Assembly: GCA_015039315.1 (NCBI GenBank)
Contig: WIDE01000010.1
Coordinates: forward strand, 347,873-386,460
Reading direction: 5' to 3'
Origin: Clavulina sp. PMI_390
Taxonomy: Eukaryota > Basidiomycota > Agaricomycetes > Cantharellales > Hydnaceae
DNA: 38,588 nt
The notes beneath the pieces were generated by a model. It made no database searches. It saw nothing but the letters and a program-made list of their open reading frames with translations, and was not told the origin of the DNA. A program made the translations under genes and the position numbers. Below, piece by piece: positions 1 through 11,742 of the stretch. The stretch's first letter is position 1. Each line of letters begins with the position of its first letter.

Positions 1-346
1 CCGCTTGATGAGGCGTGACAATCATGTATGGGCCTAGTGGATTTTTTCTCCTGCATATCTGTTTGGCCACGTAAGATAGAACTAAATCAAGCTATATATC
101 TTTCCCCGATTCCGAGTTCGCCTGTTGGTGTCAAGCATATGCACCAGCATGACTCCAGGCGCCACGCGTAGGAATTCTAACAGTGTCAGCTCAGCATGGC
201 CCCCAAACTGCTGCCACAATTGCCAAGAGCACTGGCAAAGAGCCCGGGTCGCTCAGCATAGTAGAGATGATGTATTAAGGTTGATAGCTTATGATATCAT
301 TCTATCCAGTTTGCCTTGCTGTTGGCATACGCATGGGGTGCTATTC
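1..346. other. Left-edge flank, no gene seen
   Basis: This stretch lies downstream of the prenylcysteine oxidase stop codon and runs to the window edge. Only short chance reading frames are present and none resembles a known family. It probably holds the 3' UTR of that gene. Nothing else is supportable. Confidence 0.5.
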
Positions 347-2555
347 TTAGCAATCCCAGCCATAAAGTCTCCCTTCCGCGCCCTTCCCATCTGACGCCGG
401 CTTGAGGACGTCTTCGCATTCGGCCCCGGCACCAAACCCAGCGCAACGTACTTGCTTGGCCGTTGGTCTGATAGGACATATCCCATCAGCGAACTCTATT
501 CGAAAGATCGTGTCAACGATGTTGCGCGAGGCAATCGTCTGTGTCTCCATAGTCGACATAAAGCTATACGAGGGAAATTAAAGATGAGATGAATGAGAGG
601 CGAACAACAGTGATAAGAAAACACAAAGACAGAACGAGGACGACGACTCACGGTTCGAAGGCGTTGATGTACCATAGCCCATCGCCGGGGTTCAGGGGTG
701 GGAACAACATAGGCTTCGTCTTAGGATATGCATCCCACTACATGATCCAGAGCGGGGATCGATGATTTTTCAGGAGCCAGTCAAGGATTAAAGAGAAATA
801 TAGAGAGAAAAAAGGTATAACAAACTTGTTTTCTGTCCACCCAGGTTACCATCCCCTCGCCAAACACCCTGGCGAGCCATTCATCGCTGATTGTGTCCTT
901 CGAGGAGATCCTCACTGCCCACTCATCGACACCATGCTCGTTGAGAGCCTTTGTTTGATATAGATATTTCAAGGAGTTGAACTCGGGCTCTGGTAGCTCC
1001 ATGACACCGTTCGCCATAATCCTATTAGGCCTCGAACCATCAACCGTGGTCGTGACGAATGTTGGTATATCCGCACCAGCAGGGAGGTTGAAATAGACAG
1101 GGTTCGGCTGGGCTGCGAGCGTAGTAAACACGGTAACGTGCCGACGGATATACTCAACAGGGGGCATGAGTATTTCGGCCTCTATCTTTGGAGAATCGAG
1201 AATCGTGATCCCAGAGGGGCCAAAGGGTGCCGCGATGATGACGTGGTCATATGCAGGGATATCGAGCTTTGGTCGGTCATGCTCAACGGAAAGAGACCAC
1301 TTAACCTTGCTGTTCGTGGAAACGAGGCGTATACCAGTGACCTGATGAGCAGGCAAGGTGTTGCTCAGTGAATGAGCATTATATTTGATATTTGTACGTG
1401 GAAGTCGTCTTCAAACTAACCTTTGTGTTCAGATATACACTGGCGCTTGACCGATTTAAGAACTGTTCGAACGCTTTGGAGGCTCCACCCGCCACGATTG
1501 AGTGGCCAATGGCCTGACGCATGATGACGGCACCCATTAGGGCATTGATCTCATCCACACTCTACAGGGTGGACACGGATAAGCTATCCGCTCCAGAAGG
1601 GAAAAAAATAAACAGTACATACTTGGCCATGGTTTGATCGAATAACTGAGCCGATAACCTCGTGGACGAGCAGCTTTCCAAAACCGTTCTTCAGCAAGTG
1701 CTCTGAGAACGTTTGAAAGAACAAGGGCGTGAAGCGTGCTTGAGAGATATAAGTTTCATGGTCAATGAACCGTGATAGATAAGGAGAGTAAAATTTGTCG
1801 ATTGCCTCCCATATCCTGCAACCAATAGAAATATTGATCCGAACCTGACCTCGAAGAAGATGGATCATCATGACTGCCGGGTGCTCACCACGTGGGATCC
1901 CATTGAGGGAGCGAGAAGCCATATCTCCAGACCAGTTTCCAGCGGTTAAGCCAACTCTCCAAGCCAAGGTAGCTGAGCTTTGGTAAAGAGGGCCAACTGG
2001 GTTAAATGCAGGTCACTACATAGCCCTAATCATCACACACACCTGAGTAAGTATCTTCCGGCCGTTCCATATGCCCAAATTGTTACGCATATCATTGGCG
2101 TTTGACAACGTAATATTGAACTCCTTGGCAGCGCGCATCATATTCCTATCAAAATCCGCAAGGCCGTATGCGCCCAGCTCTATGGCGTCTAAAGATTTGT
2201 TGTTGTGAGGGTACACAGCCGTCGAACCTAGAAAGGTTGAGGAGAGAAGGTATCAGGTACAGATCTACACTCTCTAGTACATCTATCACTCACGGCCACC
2301 GACGTAGTCTGCCTGCTCGTACACATCCACGATGACGGCCCGGCCATGTCGTGCTGATGCCTTGCTAATCCAGAACGCTGCAGAAGAACCTCCAGCGCCA
2401 GCTCCAATGATCGCAATCCTTAGTGGCGGTGTTTCTTCCTGAACGCTTTGGAACACAGTCTGAAGACTAGAGTCCCGTGAAAGCAGCGGCCAAGCGTCGC
2501 ACAGAATAGGGAAAACAAGGGCCAAAAGCACTGCCAGACGCAAGAGAGTGTGCAT
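347..2555 (-). CDS. PCYOX1: Prenylcysteine oxidase/lyase-like flavoprotein
   Basis: This family oxidises the thioether of prenylcysteines released by turnover of prenylated proteins, in the lysosome or vacuole. Eight exons are seen on the minus strand: 2294-2555, 2043-2227, 1889-1977, 1623-1815, 1421-1561, 826-1341, 652-737 and 347-563. All phases join, giving 562 codons. Residues 1-21 are a hydrophobic signal peptide. An FAD Rossmann motif follows, IAIIGAGAGGSSAAFWISK at about 47-65. Downstream are the family-typical WRYGF segment, the LWYINAFEP segment and a C-terminus ending YGWDC. The start is the first ATG before the signal peptide. One donor (at 825, GTTTGT) is weak. A 51-nt in-frame segment (456-506 region of the last exon) begins GTACGT and ends AAG, so it may be an optional intron; removing it would give 545 residues. 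Family assignment is firm, substrate inferred. Confidence 0.9.
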
Positions 2556-3868
2556 GTCTGTTCTCGCTGTTGGGGGACAATTACAAGCTCGTCCTGGGTT
2601 TATACCATCTCCCGGCTTTCATAGTCACATATGACTGTGGAGGACAAGGTATAGGCGTTCTATCTGCGATTGGGATCGAGCTATGGGTGGCCAGAGTTTG
2701 ACATCCAGGTTGTGCTGCTCGATAGGTCACTGGGACGATGACATTCAGTTGTCATTGGTCGATCAGTTCCCACGGCTGACACTCCTCTTTGTCCTCAACG
2801 CTGCTTGGGTAGTTGAAGCGCCCCCTCCCGATACTCTACACAGGTAAAAAGTACTACATGCGCATGGGATAAATATCCTGCACTCACTCTAGTCGTGCCT
2901 ATCATCCTTTTCATCAGCTGGGATTGTCAGAAACAAGGTACAAAAGGAACTTGGTCTGATTCACCATGATCCTCAATGGAGGCCCCATCTGGCTTTCTTT
3001 GGTACGTTAATGTCATCTCCTTGGCCTTGCGGGGGCCACCCGGATTGTAACCCGCCCCATATATTTTACGGCTGCTAGGGATTCAGGTAAATGCGCATTA
3101 TCGCCCGTTTTTGTTCTGTCAAGCGACTGTCAAATGCATCTTGAGCCTGGGGTTGTTCCATCTCAGCAATGCTCGGCTAGATCAGCACCCGATTGAACCA
3201 CCGCGGGTGGACGTTGCAGCACTACACCCTCAAGAGCATTTGTACCTATCCGGTCAAGCTCATGATAGTCTCAGTCCAGGATAGCCCCAGGTCTGTTTAT
3301 TCCCTCAGTATCACACCGACCTGTCTGTGTGTCTGCAGCTGAACGATGAAGAAACCGTTGTGTTCCCATATAAATCATCTTGAATCCGGGACGGTACTCC
3401 CTGACCTTCGCCTTTGAATCCTCGTGCCGGATACTCAGGTCATATTGTGATAGTGGGGGCATGATAGCGGGGCCGGAATGATGTTAACTCAGCGACGGCA
3501 AACTCTATTCCTTTTATGTGAACGGCCATCGTGTCGATAGTACCCTATTCTCGAACTCGAGGCTCAGGCATCCACGGTATCTCTTAGTTCTTCTGCACAT
3601 CGCCTTCAACTCAAGTCTGGCCAACCAAGGGTTTGAGTCACATGTTGCGGGTAGGTCGTTGTTTGTCGACAGTTAGCCTTTGTAGTCGACGGTAGAAGAC
3701 ACAGCTACATATGGAAGCCTCAAGAAATAGCAAAACGATGGTTTGGCGGTCAGAGCAGTCCTGGGTGAGGAGCATTGAGGAAGGTGTCAATCCAATATAA
3801 TATTGTGAAGTGTGTAGGATATAGGGCGACGTCTAAAGAACACCCGACAATGCTGGGGTGGCACCATT
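2556..3868. other. Intergenic, 1.3 kb, no gene seen
   Basis: This lies between the start of the prenylcysteine oxidase gene and the stop of ATP synthase subunit f, both on the minus strand. It should hold the promoter of the former and the 3' UTR of the latter. Six-frame reading gives only short frames without recognisable domains or consistent splice joins. Confidence 0.5.
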
Positions 3869-4403
3869 CTAGTGGTGGAAGTTCTTGTGGTGCTCTAAAA
3901 GAGAATAATAACATGAACACGGTCAGAAAAAGGCTATGGGAAGCGTTCATGTGCTGGGTTCGCAACTTACTCAAGTGCACTGGAAATACGCGAATTCGTC
4001 AGTTGGGGATACATAAAAATGGTGTAGGAATTAGACTTACTCTGGTAGTCGATGGTATAGCCCATCAAGAAGATACCGAAGATGGATGCAAGGATGGGAG
4101 CACCTGAGGCATTCTTGCCGTTGAAGTAGCGCGCCTTGATGCCGGAAGACGCAGAGGCAGTAGCAGCACCCTTGGGGAGCTTCGAGTAGAAATCGACGAC
4201 AGAGGCCATGCTAGCAGCAGACCCGCCAGACTGTACAAAATATTTTATGGGGGGTGTGACGCGACCCAGGACACGGTCAGTAATTTTCGTTGTTGCAAGT
4301 TCCGGATGCGCAAAGACAGATAGGTACGCACCACCGACGAAGGAGAGGCGATCTTAGGGGGGACAAGGCTACCCAGAGCCCGGCGTGCCAGTGTTGCGTG
4401 CAT
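3869..4403 (-). CDS. ATP17: Mitochondrial F1Fo ATP synthase subunit f (Atp17-like)
   Basis: A small single-pass subunit of the Fo stator and dimer interface in the inner mitochondrial membrane. Four exons are needed: 4332-4403, 4041-4230, 3971-3979 and 3869-3894, total 98 codons plus stop. Exon 1 encodes a basic presequence-like start (MHATLARRALGSLVPPKIAS). Exon 2 carries the conserved SVVDFYSKLPKG, then KARYFNGKNASGAP, then a membrane helix ending GYTIDYQ. The 9-nt third exon and the 26-nt last exon complete the conserved tail MHLKHHKNFHH. Yeast Atp17 has the same order: VVHFYKSLPQGPA, a helix, then HLRHHK. Starting instead at the internal ATG (4209) would lose the presequence. The start is only 179 bp from the stop of the upstream membrane-protein gene, so its promoter must overlap that gene's 3' UTR. 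Confidence 0.92.
3971..3979 (-). other. 9-nt microexon of ATP synthase subunit f
   Basis: On the minus strand the bases TGCACTTGA sit between ATTTCCAG and GTAAGT. Joined to the exon ending CAG-A and to the last exon starting AG-CAC-CAC, they give Q-M-H-L-K-H-H, the conserved tail of the family. Without it the frame stays open but three residues, M, H and L, are lost. Confidence 0.85.
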
Positions 4404-4582
4404 GGTGTTTGTGGGTTTGAGAGTACTGGCGCTTAGAGAGAGGAGTTTGCCGACCGTGCGAATCGCCTGACTCTATTTGGGTTAGACCAAGTTGACTGCT
4501 GTATGATTGCTTGCACCAAGTCGTACATCATTATACATAAGGCTACATACAACATTATTCGTTTGGGTCGTTGTTTCATCGA

Positions 4583-6373
4583 TCACGGATGTGGCGCCGT
4601 CATCTCTACGCTTTCCGCATCCCCCACCGTTTGTGTGTCCGAGTCCTTCTGGTTGGTCTGAGCCTTTCGGAGGAATGGAAACATACGGGGGCGGGACAAT
4701 CTGAAACGTCTCTTTTCCAGATGCTGCCTTTCACGTTCGGTCTCCTTCTGCTTGCGTAAGAACTCCCTCCACAGTCGTCGGGTTTCCTCCGATGCCTCGC
4801 GTTCTCCCCGCTCTATCAAGCCAACCTGTATGTAAGCCCGCCGAACAAATTAAGTAGCAGGAAACTAGCACATACCAAGCAGCTCCTCGTCCTCGGGGCT
4901 CTCGAATCTCCATTCTTCGCCCAAGAAGAACTGCAGCACCTCATTGAGTCCACCTACTGCGATAATCACTGCAACGATCTGCCCGAATCCCCAAGCTCCC
5001 TCTCCCGGCCCAACATCGTTCCGCCTCACCGTTAGCTCAAGCATGACGGTACCATAAATAGCGAACAGGACACGCCATATTACCGAGCCAGAGCCTGATT
5101 TGGATGCGTTGAAGGGATCCACAGGACGTCCGTGACGCTCGATCGATTGAACATGCACACTCCTATACTGCTTCGGAGGATAAGGCGAGGGACTAGGAAG
5201 ATGATGTGGAGGAGTAGGAGGGGTGATTGGCCGTCCAGGCAAGCGCGCCACCGCTAACGAGTTGATCCTTGTCGGCTCTGCGGTGAACTCTGTACCAGAG
5301 CCAAGAGTTGAGGAGGATTCGGGAAGGAAACCAGAGGAACCCAGATCCTCGGGCGGGAATCCTAGACGCTCTTGCAGGTTTTGGTTTCGTGACATCACCC
5401 GTGATGGGGGGACTCTCGTTCTCAACGTGGAGGATGGAGAGGAAAACATCCGAGATTGGACTCGGGTGGGAGTTGGGCTGACCATCGCAGGGCCTTCTTC
5501 AGCATTTTCTTCATCGTCAACCACAGTACTGAGCGCTCGGCTAACCACACGAGGAGTGGGCATGAATTCATCCATAAGAGTCTCCGCTCTAAGACTCGAA
5601 TCACGATGAGCAGCGTGTGGGCGGACAGGACTTGGGCCAGGCTCAGACAGCGCCGCATTAGCAAATGTAATATGTTTGTTGCCCCCTCCCGTAATCCCCA
5701 TCGCGCCCTCCAAATCCGCGCTCTCTTGACGCTCCTCAACAATAAACGCCCACACCATGACGGGCACGAAGAGCGTCACCAGCGCAACGATGGAGCCAGC
5801 AGCCACCGCCAGCCACCGCAGCCAAGCAGCAGTCGGCCGCACATTGACAAACATTAGTACGTATTTGATGGAATGGTTGCTGCAAGATGGATTCGAGAAG
5901 TTGGAAGCGCCAAAGGTTGGGGCAGTGATCCAAACGTAAAGCCACCAGGCTACGAAGAGTGCGCCAAGAGCCCACATCGTGATAAAGTAGAACGCAACAC
6001 GAATCCCGCTAGCCCGATAATCACCTGCGGAGATAGTGGTGATTCCAAGGAAGCTAAGTTGGTGCATAATAATAACAGCATGGTATAGATCGAGTTGATG
6101 TTGAGCTGGTAGAGCGAAGTACTCAGAACGTAGGGAAGAGGAGTAAAAGGTGTATATATGTTAAGACGTACCAGTTTGTATCACGGCTGTGATTAACAAT
6201 GCGAACCCATTGAGACCAGCTGCTTGCAAAAGCGCTGTCCTAAGTTTGCTGAAGCCATAATGGGGGTTATCGAGGTTGGGGACCAAGGCCACCAAGAAAG
6301 AAGTAATGTAAATGCCGACCCTGATTCCGACGCCCGATACGTCGGGGTTCGAGGGGATCGCACAGTCCGACAT
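4583..6373 (-). CDS. Seven-TM fungal membrane protein, short-loop paralogue
   Basis: Function is unknown. Three exons (6172-6373, 4876-6105, 4583-4812) join in phase 1 twice and give 553 residues. The N-terminus carries NPDVSGVGIRVGIYI, a signature I recognise from uncharacterised fungal integral membrane proteins. Predicted helices lie near residues 16-32, 48-66, 72-90, 102-127, 163-190, 407-426 and 438-460. Between helices 5 and 6 is a polar loop (about 191-406) rich in Ser, Pro and Arg, with three RV-x-SR motifs (PRVVSR, TRVQSR, SRVMSR). After helix 7 comes the conserved EWRFESPEDEELL, then a highly charged tail (about 478-525) likely to form a coiled coil. It is the head-to-tail paralogue of the gene at 7148-11742: the same helices, NVGPGE/DVGPGE and WGFGQ motifs, and two introns at matching positions. 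Confidence 0.87.
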
Positions 6374-7147
6374 CTATGTTTATTGGGTATCGCAGAAGAA
6401 ACGGGGGGTATCGAAGAGGTGCCGCCGGTAGGTGGCACTAAGGAGAGATGGAAACAAAGCTGGTCTTTATATGCTGGTGTCGAAAGAGGCCGAAAAAGCA
6501 GTTCCAGAGCAGGCGGAAAACCAAGCGAAGTGCTAAGTGACTCAGTGGGCCTGAGATCAGACTCGGTCTCGTCCAGGCTGTCGTTGCCTACGCAGGGTTG
6601 GCAGGAACAAAGTTAACGTCGCACACCACCTGACGTCTGACAGTCAGGAGGAGACGCGGATGCCGAGGGGACCGTTGGATGGAGGTGGGAAGCAACTGCT
6701 GTGTGGGCAAAGGACAGCTTTGCAGGGGTTCATTACGAGCTGCACAACTCAAATCGTGCTGAATACAGTCAACCCAGGTTGAATGAATACTTTTCGCCCC
6801 GTCCTCCAAACTCGGCAGGAAAAGCACCATCAAGAATGGAATAATAGCGCAATGGTGCACAGCTTTCGCGTGGTGCCATGCGGATTAGACGCTGCTACTG
6901 TCTCGCTCTGTGAAATGTGTTCATCATGAGAGATCGGCCAGGTTCCCACGTCGGATGGAACAATTTGGACGGTGCTGAGAGGGTCGTTTTCCGCAAAACA
7001 ATATGTCGAGGCAGCAAAAACCAGATTGATCTGATACGGGTAGATGCACATGGTGTAGGATATATGCTACAAAATGGAGAAGACAGAAATACAATGATGA
7101 GGTATTCAAATCATTCAGCGGCACTCGGATGCCATCCAAGCTCCTGC
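6374..7147. other. Spacer between the two seven-TM paralogues
   Basis: This 774-bp stretch separates the paralogues. It should contain the 3' UTR of the long-loop gene and the promoter of the short-loop gene. Minor frames are present on both strands, but none has domain signatures or splice-compatible extensions. Confidence 0.5.
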
Positions 7148-10100
7148 TCAATCACCATCATCGCCCTCCGCAGGCTGAGCATGTCTCCTCCCCAGCACAG
7201 GAGGCAGGTTGTCATGTGAAGCACTATGTCCTGTGGTGTGTATCTCAGCCCTCGCGGCCTCGCCCGTAGCAGTCGTGTCATCCGGCCTTGGAAGCTCCGC
7301 TTCTGCGGGGTCACCCCGCGAAGTCATGGCCATCTCAAGGTCTGGCGTTGCGGCTGATGGTGGGTCCTGACGGAAGAACGGCATGAGGCGCGAAATGGCG
7401 CGATGCGATGCCGTGCTCCGCCCACGAGCGCGCAGCCCCGCTAACCATCCGTTATGGAGGGTAGATTTTCCAGTTGAGTGCATACTTTCGTGGGCAGCAG
7501 CCGTAGGGTCTGGTTCACCCATTCTCGGGGTATGGGTAACAGCCTCGTTTCGAGAAGGTCGACCACCGGCAAAGAACGAGCGAAGATTCTCCTTCAAGCG
7601 GGAATACCGAGAGCCGCGAGCATCTTTCGAGGCTTTTTTGGACGCCTTTCGCTTCTCGTCCATCAGTCGCCATTCGGCACGGTTTTCCGCCTTTGCTGTT
7701 TTCTTGTGTTCCTCTATTCAACGAAAGAAAGTTCTCGTGAGCACCGCCGTATGATAATGAGAGGAAGTAACAGAGGGTGGTGCTTACCATGCCAGAGAGC
7801 ATCATCATAAGTCTCGAACCTCCACTCCTTGCCCATAAAGAACTGGAGCATCTCATTGGCACCACCCAACGCGATGATGACTGACACGATCTGGCCAAAA
7901 CCCCACACGTTTTCTCCAGGACCAACATTATTCCGTACGATGGTGAGCTCCAACATGGTGATACCGTAGGCGAGCACCAGGAGGCGAATAATGATCGACC
8001 CTGAACCACTGCTTGAATCGTTATACGCATCCCCTGCGCTTTTGGGCTGTGCAGATGCTGCGGGAGCTTGCACACCACCAGACGCATATTTCTTTGCTCG
8101 CCGCGAAGGAACAGAAGATGGGGATGGGGATGGTGCTCGTGAGGAGCGAGAGAAATGGGATCCAAGGTGCGATGTGCTTGGTCTTGGGGTAAGACCATGG
8201 GGGTAGAGGATCGGCGGACTCAGGAAATTGGAGGATGCGGAAGTGGCTGGTTCGGGAGGCGATAGAGGTGCTTGCGATGTGGACGGGAGGGTATCGGCGT
8301 GTCTGGCTGGTGCTGATAGAGAGAAAGAGGCACCCAAGGGGGACGCAGACGTATCGTGGCCAATTGCTGCGTCGGCGTGCTCATGGAGCCGGGGAATGTC
8401 CGCGAATGAGGAAGCGCCCAGCGGATTAGGGCGGCGCATCCAATCTGGCTCGGGCGCAACGGCAGGCGTCTGGGTATATGGGTTTTGGGCAAAGCGTCGA
8501 CCGTTCCAAGGACGCCCTGATGTAGAGTCATGTGTGGATGATACACTGCCATCTGGAATACGACCATTATCAAAGCTGTTTGTGAATGTAGCGGGAGGCG
8601 ATGATTGAGATGGCAGCGCGGATGCTCCATCGCGTGGTGGCGTTCCAGAGTCAGGCCCCAGGGCACTCTGCCCAGATGGCATCCATCCGCCCTCTCTGGA
8701 TGAATGAGAGTTGGCTAGCGGAAGGTCTCCAGTGATTTGATTGGTATCTTTCTGCATCCAATCAGGCATGATGAACGGCCTATCATTGGACATCGCTAGA
8801 GGGGGAGGTCGGTGAACGGGGTGGGTAAGAGTCGAGGGGCAGTCTCCATCAAGGTCCTTTGGGGAGAGGGCTGAAGTCTGACATTCGAGACCGGTTGGTG
8901 AAGGCGTGAGGGGCTCGGAGTCGGGAGTCGATGTAGAAGCTTCACCTTGTGGCGGTGAGGCACCACCAAAGCTAGTTGATGAAAGAATAGACGAGCCTGG
9001 CTCAGATGTCATCCGCCCATCTTCAATAAGCCGAGAATTGGGCCAAGATGTGGCCCCACGCATACTGTCTTCGCCTCCATTATGGAGCCTCCGACTAAGC
9101 GGAACAGACGGCGTATACGATGTAGGTTGGTTGAAAGGGTTTTCGGCAAAGCGCCGCCCAGGGGTCCATGCGCGTGTCGCCGTAGGATCTCTCACCGAGA
9201 GCGCACCGCTGTCGGCACCTTCTCCACCCTCGGTAGTGGGGGCTCCCCCAACAAGGGGAATTCTCCATGGGTAAGGGGTATTACTGGCGGCATTGGTAGA
9301 AAGGGAGACATCCATTGGGGGTATCGGGGTTGGCGCTCGGGCTTCGTCCAAATCGACACCAAGGCTCTGTCTGGAGGTTAGAGCGTCATCGTTCACGAAA
9401 GATGGAGCATGGGCACGATGGGGGACAGGGGCCTGCATGGTCAACACATCGCCCCAGTCGCGACCAGCCGTTTCATGAGGTTCGGGAGGACGATGTTGGA
9501 TCGCGCCAGGGGAAGGTGATGGACCCCTCCATGGCGTGAGAGCAACTGTCGGCGAGTCAGACTCGGGGTAGTGGCGACGAGACGGCTTCCAGTTCTTGTG
9601 ACTTTCAGGAGAATTTGGACCAATTGGGGGAGGAACTCTCCACGGTTTGTCGCTGCTAGCTGAGGAACCCCAAGATGGTGACGGTCTATGCCCAGATGAC
9701 ATGTTGGCGTTGTCTGGGGTTGAGAGTGTCGACAACTGAGGACGTTCTGCCGAAGGGCCTCCAAGTGAGGTAGGAGGCGCCGCTGCATTGGGTTCCCTGA
9801 CCTCGCTTCCTTCTATCTCATAACCTTCTCTAGATGATGACACAGCACCATTTGCCCCTGCTGCCCGGTTCTGGAGCCAGTCCGGTAGTGGTGGCGGTGA
9901 CGGTTCACGATCACGGTTCATCCACGAAGGCGTAGGATTGGGGGCAATGCGGTCCAAAGGCAAACTTGAGCTGGGAGTCAAAGTGGTTGGTGATGAGTTC
10001 AAGGGCAGGTTGCTCGGCATCGCAGTGTGATCAGAGGTAGGAGAACGAGTATCAGACGATGAGGGGGAATGGGAAGGGGTCGTGGAGCGGGTCATCGAAG

Positions 10101-11742
10101 GGGAGGGAGAGGAGCTCGAAGAAGCGCGCGGCTGATCAGCATCACCTTCAGATACTCGCCGCGATTCGTTCGGCTCAGGAGAGGACGTCCGCTCCATACG
10201 CAACGAATCAAATCGAGCACCGGACTCCGTGCCACCATTTTCGGCGGCATCCGATGGTGATTGAGACCGGTCTTGGGAACGATGAAGCGACTGACCCTGC
10301 AAGTCAGAGGGACTAGGATCATCTAGCACAGTTTCGGCGCGAACATCGTCCCAATTTGTCACCGAAACCTGTGGCATTCGCTTTCCATACCTCATGCGCC
10401 CATGGGCAGGCGAGGGGGCAGTTTTCGCCTCTCCCCCGCTGGAGCCTTTCCTTTGACCGAATATGCCAAATGGAGCACCAGGATTCATAAATCTACCACG
10501 AGGACTGGAGGGAGAAGGTGCCGGGCCGTTCTGTTGGCCGAATATCCCAAACGGAGCCAGTCGATTGAACGATCCACCTGCTCCCGGGGTGTTCGAAGCA
10601 CCTCCAGAAGAAGCATTGCCTTGACCATAAATCCCAAACGGGGCAAGCGGATTAAACGTCGTATTGAAGCTTCGCCTAAAGGACCGTCCGCGCTCCTGGA
10701 CTTCCGGATGTACTGAAAAAGAGGCGAGATTTGGTGGAGATGATGGAGGTGTCGTGCCTGGGGCTACTTGAGGAAAGGTGCCAAAGGGAGGCGTCATGGG
10801 TATCAGGCTCGCAACAAGTTGGGTTAGATTGTGAGGATCCCCAAGATCATCTTCGTCTTGGCCTTGCTGCACACTAGCAGCGGTAGGAGGAGGGAAACTG
10901 CAAAATAGGGACAAAGGTTAGATGAGTGTCGTGGTTCGGGTCAACCAGCTAGTAGAGGGAGGTACTGACGCATGCAATAGAAATTCTTCCGGGCGCATGC
11001 AAGGATCTGGTGGTCCTGGCTTGATTGCACCCCGACCCTTGGTGATCGCATCGATTCGCTTAGCAGACTCCTCCTGCGCTTTCTGCTCCCTTGGGATCCA
11101 CCACATCATAAAGAGCGGGATCGCTACAGCAACTAGCGCCATGATTATCCCAAAGGCCACAGCAGGCCATCGGATCCAGGCAACCAGGGCTCGCACGTTC
11201 ACAAACATAACCACATACTTGATAGTGCTATTGCAGCTCGTATCGCCGGAATTGTAGTTCCCCGCTCCAAAGGAAGGGGCCGTAGACCATACGTATAGCC
11301 ACCAGGCAGCGAAGAGCCCACCTAGGGCCCAGGCAGATATGTGATGAAAGATGGTTCTGCCGGTGGTGGCACGGTATTCACCTGCCACCCCAGCGCGCGC
11401 ACTCATGCCAAGCAAAGTGAGCTGATGCATGATAATGAGGGAATGATAGAAATCAAGCTGCTGAAGGACTAACGAGCAATAAGATAAATTACTGACTTCT
11501 TGCTGAAATCGATGGGAGGGACAGAACTCACTTGTTTGGATGACGGCTGTGACAAGTAGTGCGAGACCGTTAAGGCCTGCAGCTTGCAGGAGCGCCTTCC
11601 GCAGCTTCGTGAATCCATAGTGCTGGACTTTAAAGTTGGGCACGACCGCGATGAGGAATGCGGTAATGTATATGCCGACACGCATGCCAATGCCGGAGAC
11701 ATCAGGGTTTGCGGAGATTTGGCACACATCGGTCACATTCAT
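7148..11742 (-). CDS. Seven-TM fungal membrane protein with giant disordered loop
   Basis: Function is unknown. Four exons (11532-11742, 10970-11468, 7788-10897, 7148-7713) join in phases 1, 2 and 1, giving 1461 residues. Five helices (about 20-36, 50-69, 76-92, 110-131, 171-194) are followed by a loop of roughly 960 residues (about 240-1200), then helices near 1204-1224 and 1235-1258, and a charged cytosol-like tail. The loop is Ser/Pro/Gly-rich and carries recurring motifs. APFGI(Y/F)GQ occurs three times (about 318-385). P-x-W-(M/L)-x-(R/N/K) occurs four times (PSWMNR, PDWLQN, PDWMQK, PDWMRR). GRRFA(E/Q)NP(F/Y) occurs twice. PWR occurs three times. Helix sequences match the neighbouring paralogue closely; the loop does not, apart from a shared RAET-(V/L)-(L/M)-D motif. 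The donor at 10969 (GTCAGT) is weak but is the only join that keeps frame. Confidence 0.87.
9960..10680 (-). repeat. APFGI(F/Y)GQ motif repeats inside the disordered loop
   Basis: Three copies of a 12-residue motif, FNPLAPFGIYGQ, FNRLAPFGIFGQ and MNPGAPFGIFGQ, are encoded between about 10440 and 10680, with Gly/Ser-rich linkers of 16-18 residues. A degenerate PPFGTFPQ lies upstream. Further downstream in the loop, other Trp-containing short motifs recur. This is a protein-level repeat, not a DNA tandem repeat: the codons differ between copies. Confidence 0.7.
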
